Part shown: positions 1-4,345 of the stretch, piece after piece
Layout: each line of letters starts with the position of its first letter
Numbering within the stretch: position 1 is the first letter of the stretch
Assembly: GCA_934446485.1 (NCBI GenBank)
Contig: CAKSEM010000077.1
Span: 1-6,865 of the forward strand
Length of the DNA stretch: 6,865 nucleotides
Direction of reading: 5' to 3'
Origin: an uncultured Eubacteriales bacterium
GTDB lineage: Bacteria > Bacillota > Clostridia > Oscillospirales > CAG-272
Position numbers and translations under genes: made by a program
Notes under the pieces: generated by a model
What the model was told of the DNA's origin: nothing
What the model saw: only the letters and a program-made list of their open reading frames with translations
Database searches by the model: none

Positions 1-352
1 CCCAATCATCGCTGTCGTAGAATGCACCGTCTGCGATGTACGTCACCGTTTCGGGCAGGACGACCTTGCGGACGAAGATATTGGGGTAGCTGTAGCCCTC
101 CTCGTTGTGGAAGCTTTGGATGCCCACGACGGTATAGCCGTCGATGGTCGAGGGGACGGTGACCTCCGCCTCGTAGCCGTAGTAGGCGGTGATCTCAATG
201 GTCGTTGGTGAGACGAATGCGTAGGTAAAGCCGTAGCCCGCCTCGTCGGGCAGCTTTTCGTGACCTGTCTCGCCGGACGCTGCTGTGCCGACCGGCAGGA
301 GACAGATGATGAACGTGAGAGACAGCAGAAACGACATGATCTTCCGTTTCAT
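1..352 (-). CDS. Secreted BspA-like leucine-rich-repeat protein, N-terminal part (runs off the left edge)
   Basis: Only the first 117 codons are inside the window; the frame is open to the left edge. The product begins MKRKIMSFLL, a basic start followed by a hydrophobic stretch (about residues 7-21) and a small-residue region (GTAAS, 22-26), which is a Sec signal peptide probably cut near residues 24-26. Residues 62-117 carry the pattern of BspA-type (LRR_5) repeats: VPSTIDGYTVVGI, then VRKVVLPETVTYIADGAFYDSD, with the typical 'I-V-LP-x-V-T-x-I-x-x-x-A-F' spacing. Such proteins are exported and usually mediate surface adhesion or carbohydrate/host contact, but the C-terminal anchoring or catalytic modules are not visible, so the role is open. 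The start at 352 is chosen because a GGAG box lies 6 nt upstream; an in-frame ATG at 364 lacks a good box. Codons are strongly C/G-ending (9 of 10 Tyr are TAC, 9 of 10 Ile are ATC), unlike the mixed use in the neighbouring operon. It has its own promoter and leader. Confidence 0.85.
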   Translation of the reverse strand, partial: MKRKIMSFLLSLTFIICLLPVGTAASGETGHEKLPDEAGYGFTYAFVSPTTIEITAYYGYEAEVTVPSTIDGYTVVGIQSFHNEEGYSYPNIFVRKVVLPETVTYIADGAFYDSDDW

Positions 353-358
353 TTTAGG

Positions 359-362
359 CTCC
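359..362 (-). promoter_or_regulatory. Ribosome binding site deciding the LRR gene start
   Basis: GGAG on the minus strand, 6 nt before the ATG at 352. The other in-frame ATG, at 364, is preceded only by a GGCGGCAG stretch that forms one arm of a hairpin, so 352 is preferred. Confidence 0.6.
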
Positions 363-367
363 ATTCT

Positions 368-381
368 GCCGCCGAAGCGGC
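368..381 (-). promoter_or_regulatory. UUCG-capped hairpin just upstream of the LRR gene's ribosome binding site
   Basis: In the minus-strand RNA this reads GCCGC-UUCG-GCGGC: a perfect 5-bp GC-only stem closed by the very stable C(UUCG)G tetraloop. It ends 5 nt before the GGAG box. It could insulate or stabilise the translation start region; no regulatory role is shown by the sequence alone. Confidence 0.5.
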
Positions 382-400
382 GTAAACTGTTGTAAAATTC

Positions 401-429
401 ATCTGTACTTCACACTCTGAAATACAGAT
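401..429 (-). promoter_or_regulatory. 12-bp leader hairpin upstream of the LRR gene
   Basis: Arms 423-429 and 401-407 are a perfect 7-bp inverted repeat (ATCTGTA/TACAGAT on the minus strand). A further TTCA/TGAA pair lies inside, and position 422/408 between them is U-G in the minus-strand RNA but C-A on the plus strand. The sense RNA can therefore form 12 continuous pairs with a 5-nt loop (GAGUG), which favours a structure acting in the minus-strand transcript. Four U residues follow 3 nt after the stem, but the stem is AU-rich, so I do not call it a terminator. Confidence 0.5.
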
Positions 430-430
430 A

Positions 431-485
431 CGGAGAGCCGTTTTGATGAGTATTCGCCCCGAAAACAGGCGGACCCGGCTCTCCG
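431..485 (-). promoter_or_regulatory. Long-range 10-bp stem enclosing a possible pseudoknot in the LRR gene leader
   Basis: CGGAGAGCCG (485-476, read on minus) pairs perfectly with CGGCTCTCCG (440-431) across a 35-nt interior. Inside, CGCC (471-468) can pair with GGCG (458-455). UUUU (465-462), in the loop of that stem, can pair with AAAA (444-441) beyond it, which is an H-type pseudoknot arrangement. The element starts about 15 nt after the predicted transcription start and is followed almost at once by the 401-429 hairpin. I do not recognise it as a known riboswitch class; the cyclic-di-GMP I and II consensus motifs are not evident. The 10-bp stem is certain as sequence; the interior fold is a hypothesis. 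Confidence 0.5.
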
Positions 486-506
486 CTTTTGTGAATTTGC
501 AGTTAC

Positions 507-515
507 ATTATATCA
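507..515 (-). promoter_or_regulatory. Extended -10 promoter for the LRR gene
   Basis: The minus strand reads TGATATAAT, a perfect -10 hexamer with the TGn extension. No hexamer resembling TTGACA lies 16-18 bp upstream, so this would be an extended -10 or activator-dependent promoter. Predicted transcription begins near position 500, leaving a leader of about 148 nt before the ATG at 352. Its position between the operon's terminator and the LRR gene fits. Confidence 0.55.
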
Positions 516-550
516 TTATCAGAGCTTATCGGATGTGGCGTTTTCCGCAG

Positions 551-562
551 TGGCATATGCCA
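551..562. repeat. Perfect 12-bp palindrome TGGCATATGCCA, candidate operator
   Basis: A perfect dyad lies between the operon terminator and the LRR gene promoter, centred about 56 bp upstream of the predicted start near 500. Its core GCATATGC recurs at 6740-6747 in the other promoter region of the window. The dyad is flanked by TTTCCG (542-547) and CGGAAA (566-571), making a larger imperfect inverted repeat 542-571. A protein binding site is possible; no regulator gene is in the window to test this against. Confidence 0.4.
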
Positions 563-567
563 TATCG

Positions 568-597
568 GAAAGCACCGCTCGTATGAGCGGTGCTTTC
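568..597 (-). terminator. Hairpin terminator of the signalling operon
   Basis: GAAAGCACCGCTC and GAGCGGTGCTTTC form a perfect 13-bp stem with a 4-nt loop, starting 13 nt after the HPt stop codon. The stem has the AAAGCACC...GGTGCTTT form common in Firmicutes terminators, but the U-run is short (three U, inside the 3' arm) and the sequence after the stem (CGATATGG) is not U-rich. Termination may therefore be partial. The stem is symmetric, so it could act on either strand, though no plus-strand gene is nearby. Confidence 0.6.
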
Positions 598-610
598 GGT
601 GTGGGCAGCC

Positions 611-955
611 TCAAAGCTGCGATATTCCGTCCATGACGCGGAAGTACCGTTCTCTCAACGGTATGATCAGCTCGTCGCTTCCGTCGAGCAGTCCGCCGCG
701 CAGCGCTTCAGTCATATCGAACGCTGCCTCGTAAAGTGCTGAAAAGCCGAGATTGAGCGACACACCTTTGAGTGTGTGTGCTGCACGGAATGCTGTATTG
801 GCATCCTTTGCATCGAGTGCGCTGCACAGTCGGTCGTAACTCGGATCAACCGGAAACATCTTCAAAAAGCGCTCGATAGAACTGTCGTTTTTGAAGCGGT
901 GCGATACATCGTTGTAATCGGAGCCTATGTATTCGTAAAATTCCTGCACTGTCAT
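611..955 (-). CDS. Stand-alone histidine phosphotransfer (HPt) protein
   Basis: The 114-residue soluble protein is essentially a single HPt domain. The signature HTLKGVSLNLG at residues 60-70 matches the HPt pattern HxLKGxxxxxG, with H60 as the phosphate-accepting histidine and K63/G64 next to it. The rest is predicted helical, as expected for the four-helix bundle. HPt proteins have no catalytic activity of their own; they carry phosphate from the receiver of a hybrid kinase to the receiver of a response regulator. The gene overlaps the hybrid kinase by 4 nt (ATGA), with an AAGGG box 9 nt before its ATG, so it is probably translationally coupled. The natural donor is D768 of that kinase. The natural acceptor in this window is D484 of the GGDEF/REC/HD-GYP protein encoded first in the operon; both are inferences from context. 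The family is certain, the partners likely. Confidence 0.92.
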   Translation of the reverse strand: MTVQEFYEYIGSDYNDVSHRFKNDSSIERFLKMFPVDPSYDRLCSALDAKDANTAFRAAHTLKGVSLNLGFSALYEAAFDMTEALRGGLLDGSDELIIPLRERYFRVMDGISQL

Positions 956-3495
956 AAATGTTTTCCCTTCTCGGTTGTGTTGCCGTCGGTATATTCTGCT
1001 ATCTTTCGTATCAGAAGTCTCTGATCGATCGGTTTAGATATGTAGTCGTTCATTCCTGCGTCGAGGCACTCCGCGATGTCCTCTGCAAACAGATTTGCAG
1101 TCATCGCAAGTATCGGAACATCCGCGTCCGTGCGGTCCATTCTGCGGATTGCGCGAGTAGCGTCGAGACCGTTCATTCTCGGCATCATGACGTCCAACAG
1201 GATGACATCGATTGAACCGGGCTCCGATCTCTCGAATATTGCGACCGCTTCCTCTCCGTTTTCGGCGGTGATGACCTCCGCACCGCTCTCTCTCAGAAAG
1301 TATTCGGCGATCTCCGAGTTGAGTCGGTTATCCTCCGCGAGAAGTACGCGAGTTCCGTCGATCCGTACCGTCTCTTCGTCGTCCTCCTTCGGGGATTCGG
1401 GTACGCCTATCCCGAACGGCAGAGCAACATCGAATTGCGTGCCCTCGTTTATTCGGCTGTTTACGGAGATCCTGCCGCCCATGCTGTCGACGAGCCGTTT
1501 CACGACGGACAGCCCGAGTCCGAGACCTCCGTGGGGATTATTCGGAGTGCTGTCCTCCTGTGCAAACGGTTCAAACATATGCACCTGAAATTCGGAGCTC
1601 ATTCCGATCCCGGTATCCCGGCAGACTATTCTGATCTCACATCGGTCGCCGTCGTACTGCTCTTCGGTGAATATCATGCTGACGTTACCGCCCTTGCGGT
1701 TGTATCTGACGGCGTTAGTGAGCAGGTTCATGATTATTTGCCGCAGGTATGTCGGGTATCCGATGAGGTATTCGTGTGTTACGGATACTACCGGTTTCAG
1801 AAGCTCCACGCCGTGAGCCTTTGCCAGAGCGGCAACGACGGAGAAGACCTCACTGATCACGTCGGACAAAAGGAACGGAGTTTCGTCAGCAGGTATTTCG
1901 TCCGATGAATCGAGCTTGTTTATCGTGAGTATGTCGTTGAAGATATCGATGAGCAGCTTTGCGGCGGCGCGCACCTGCTCGCGACAGTATGACAGCTTTT
2001 TCGTATCCTCCGGCGTGCGGCCGGCAATCTCGACCATTCCGAGGATCACGTTTATCGGGGTGCGTATGTCATGACTCATGCTGTGCAGAAAGTTCGTCTT
2101 TGCCGAGCTTGCCTTGGACTCAAGGCGTAATGCATCCTCGAGCCGCCGCTGATATTCGATCTCCGTTCGCTTGTGGTCGTCGATGTTCTGCGTGACGAGT
2201 ATGAACGAGCGAACGGTGCCGTCCTGAGTCATGCTCTTCGGCGTTATTATATCGCGCAGCCAGACGCCGTCGGTATTCCGATAGACATGCTCGATATATT
2301 CATGCCCCGACAGTCGGCTGCTGACCGTTTGAATGTCCGCGAATGCCCGCCATCCGTCCCGACAGTCGGGTGCGACATGTTCGGGGAGACATTCGCTGAG
2401 AAGCTGTGAAGCGTCGGAGACATTCGCTGCGTTTTCATAAAGCTCGGATGTGCCCAAGAGCTCAAACGTGTTCTGGGATGCATCGATCAGAATGATAGAT
2501 ATATACATCTTGCTGACGGCACTGACGGTTTCATACTGATAGTTCAGCTCCTCAAGGTGTGCCTGCCGGGTCTTTGAATGCATAACTGCCATGAATAACA
2601 GCAGTATGCAGTAGATCAGGAAGGCAGAAAGAGTTGTCAGGTAGCATAAGTTGTATACGTTTGATGCAGGGTACAGTGCATACAGACAGTAGTCGAGGCA
2701 GGAAACCTTTCCGCCGTAGTAGGCTTTGCCCTCAGATATTATTCTCGTCAGCTCGGTGCTGCCCTGATTCTTTTCAAGTTCGGCGATGAGCGGGACATCC
2801 GATACGGAAAGCCCCTGATGTGATGTGCGGTTTGTGCCGATAACCGTGTCTCCGTCGGTTATGTACAGCGTACCGTCAAGCACGGTCTCATATCCTACGA
2901 GAAGCCGTTCAATCGATGAGGTGTACGTTTCGAGAGCGTTGCGGTTCTGGAGTCGGCAGCAGAACACTATTCCGCGGGCATCGCGGCGAGCGACGGAGGT
3001 GATGTCATAAACGTTGCCTCCCCGGGTGATGCGCTCCGAAAAGATCTTCTCAGGGTGATCCATAGTATCGCTTACCGTTTGCAGGTGTATGATACTCTTC
3101 CAGTCGGCGTAGGTTGAGTGTTCTTCCGTAAAGCTGTATTCGGGAATGAGCTCGGTATCGGTGATTATGATAGCGGAGAGACGCTGATTTTCAGCGTATT
3201 CGCGAAGGCATTCATCGCTGTGCTTATCAGGATACGCACCGAAATTGCGGCTGATCTCATCCGCTTGCTCCGTCAGTCTGAACAGACTTTTGACCTTGTC
3301 GGAGATGATAATGTCCTCATAGCTTATGCACTGCTGCTTCATGTAGTTTATCGAACGTGAGTAGGCGGCGTCCGTGTTGCTGCGTCCTATCCATGCGCCG
3401 ATGACCGCCGCAGTCACGATGAGCACTGCACCGATCGATATGAGAATTGAGTAGAATGTGAATTCGGACAGAGCAACATGCTTTTTATTATTCAT
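952..3495 (-). CDS. Membrane hybrid sensor histidine kinase with C-terminal receiver
   Basis: The 847 residues run: TM1 (about 12-36), an extracytoplasmic sensor of some 245 residues (37-282; double-Cache-like, tentative), TM2 (about 283-306), a cytoplasmic linker and PAS-like region (about 318-440), HisKA, HATPase and receiver. The H-box FLHSMSHDIRTPIN holds the phosphorylated H475. The ATPase has N590/N594 (N box), DTGIG 627-631, FEPF 641-644 and GGLGLGL 656-662. The receiver (about 715-835) has acidic E721/D722, phosphoacceptor D768 in LLDVMMP, T799 and K821. Every catalytic residue is present, so it should autophosphorylate at H475 and pass phosphate to D768. It lacks its own HPt; the next gene supplies one. 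It starts inside the end of the solute-binding protein gene (8-nt overlap) behind a perfect AAGGAG box, so the two proteins are probably made together. The ligand is unknown. The kinase assignment is firm; the fold of the sensor is not. Confidence 0.95.
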   Translation of the reverse strand: MNNKKHVALSEFTFYSILISIGAVLIVTAAVIGAWIGRSNTDAAYSRSINYMKQQCISYEDIIISDKVKSLFRLTEQADEISRNFGAYPDKHSDECLREYAENQRLSAIIITDTELIPEYSFTEEHSTYADWKSIIHLQTVSDTMDHPEKIFSERITRGGNVYDITSVARRDARGIVFCCRLQNRNALETYTSSIERLLVGYETVLDGTLYITDGDTVIGTNRTSHQGLSVSDVPLIAELEKNQGSTELTRIISEGKAYYGGKVSCLDYCLYALYPASNVYNLCYLTTLSAFLIYCILLLFMAVMHSKTRQAHLEELNYQYETVSAVSKMYISIILIDASQNTFELLGTSELYENAANVSDASQLLSECLPEHVAPDCRDGWRAFADIQTVSSRLSGHEYIEHVYRNTDGVWLRDIITPKSMTQDGTVRSFILVTQNIDDHKRTEIEYQRRLEDALRLESKASSAKTNFLHSMSHDIRTPINVILGMVEIAGRTPEDTKKLSYCREQVRAAAKLLIDIFNDILTINKLDSSDEIPADETPFLLSDVISEVFSVVAALAKAHGVELLKPVVSVTHEYLIGYPTYLRQIIMNLLTNAVRYNRKGGNVSMIFTEEQYDGDRCEIRIVCRDTGIGMSSEFQVHMFEPFAQEDSTPNNPHGGLGLGLSVVKRLVDSMGGRISVNSRINEGTQFDVALPFGIGVPESPKEDDEETVRIDGTRVLLAEDNRLNSEIAEYFLRESGAEVITAENGEEAVAIFERSEPGSIDVILLDVMMPRMNGLDATRAIRRMDRTDADVPILAMTANLFAEDIAECLDAGMNDYISKPIDQRLLIRKIAEYTDGNTTEKGKHL

Positions 3496-4339
3496 CGGCG
3501 CTGCTCCTTACGAGAAGTTTTTCCGGATCAAGCCCGTAGCGCGTCAGTATTTCTGCCGTCGTTCCGTCGATGCGAAAGTCCTCCAGCACCGCTGAAAAAT
3601 CTGCGGCGAGTCCGTCTCCGCGGTCGCGGTCAAACGCGACGCCGAGCCCCGTTTCGGCAATATATTCGTCAAGCATACGGTAGTCTGTTTCGCGTCTATC
3701 CATATACAGTCTGAATGAGATCTCGTGTCCGGCTATCGCATCTACGTAGCCCTTTCTGAATGCGGCAAATACCTCCTCTACGGATGAGAAGCTGTATATG
3801 TTTTTTACCGAATCGACGCCTTCTATCGAGTGGTTGAGCAGCAATTCCTCCGGCTTTGATGTCGCCTGAACGGCGATCCTCCGTCCGTTCAGGTCACTCA
3901 GCGTGCGAATGTCGGAATCCGTATGCACGAGCACAATCTGTCTGCTGTACATATACGGCCCTGCCCACGCATAACGGTCTTCGCGCCCGCTCATAGAATA
4001 GCTTCCCCAGAGGCAGTCCACCGTTCCGTTTTGAAGGTATATGTCCTTTTCCTCCCACGGCAGCTGCATGAAACGCGGTTCATATCCGAGCCGTCGGCAT
4101 ACCGCACGCGCAAGCTCAACATCGATGCCGGTGTAGTCGCCGTCGTTGTCGAGGTAGAAGTACGGCTCGTATATGTCGCTTCCTATCACAATTTGCGGAA
4201 GCTGTGCCGTGTCAGTATTATCATTGCTGCGTTTGCAGCTGCAGAGTGCTGTACACGCGCATAGTGCGATGATCGCACAGAGAATGCGGAATGGGCGCAG
4301 CCTGCGTATCGGGCTCTTCGCTCTTCGTTTATAATCCAT
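3488..4339 (-). CDS. Family-3 extracellular solute-binding lipoprotein, probably a sensory subunit
   Basis: The 283-residue protein has a basic N-terminus (RRAKSPIRRLRPFR), a hydrophobic segment (about 19-33) and a lipobox-like LCSC with lipidated C35, so it should sit on the outer face of the membrane. The mature part matches SBP_bac_3 (Venus-flytrap) proteins: IVIGSDIYEPYFYLD-x-x-GDYTGIDVELARAVCRRLGY (50-86), NGTVDCLWGSYSMSGRED (104-121), AWAGPY (124-129), LSDLNGRRIAVQATS (148-161) and the second-lobe KGYVDAIAG (196-204). R119 matches the arginine that holds the ligand carboxylate in amino-acid binders. The usual Asp that holds the alpha-amino group (D157 of GlnH) is H205 here, so the ligand may not be an ordinary amino acid. 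No ABC permease or ATPase gene is in the window, and the gene is wedged between two signalling genes. A role in presenting ligand to the kinase is therefore more likely than uptake. Overlap with the kinase gene supports this. Confidence 0.9.
   Translation of the reverse strand: MDYKRRAKSPIRRLRPFRILCAIIALCACTALCSCKRSNDNTDTAQLPQIVIGSDIYEPYFYLDNDGDYTGIDVELARAVCRRLGYEPRFMQLPWEEKDIYLQNGTVDCLWGSYSMSGREDRYAWAGPYMYSRQIVLVHTDSDIRTLSDLNGRRIAVQATSKPEELLLNHSIEGVDSVKNIYSFSSVEEVFAAFRKGYVDAIAGHEISFRLYMDRRETDYRMLDEYIAETGLGVAFDRDRGDGLAADFSAVLEDFRIDGTTAEILTRYGLDPEKLLVRSSADE
3504..3509 (-). promoter_or_regulatory. Ribosome binding site of the hybrid kinase, inside the preceding gene
   Basis: A perfect AAGGAG lies 8 nt before the kinase ATG at 3495, within the last codons of the solute-binding protein gene. 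It fixes the kinase start and the 8-nt overlap. Confidence 0.8.
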
Positions 4340-4345
4340 GTGGAT

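Noticed and set aside
353..364. Upstream in-frame ATG giving the LRR protein four more residues (MEPK)
   Set aside because: There is no good ribosome binding site before it, while the GGAG box that would fall inside this extension is well placed for the ATG at 352.
431..485. Possible hammerhead ribozyme on the plus strand (GATGAG followed by CGAAA)
   Set aside because: The first core strand reads UUGAUGAG rather than CUGAUGA, the bases between the two core strands cannot form stem II, and no proper cleavage site follows.
353..500. Cyclic-di-GMP riboswitch upstream of the LRR gene
   Set aside because: It would fit the context, but I cannot find the conserved core sequences of the type I or type II aptamers; kept only as an unassigned structured leader.
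1076..1588. 170-codon open frame on the plus strand inside the kinase gene
   Set aside because: It lies opposite the receiver and ATPase coding region, its translation is low-complexity Ser/Arg-rich with no family resemblance, and the minus-strand gene has all expected motifs. The same applies to the other plus-strand frames in the window.
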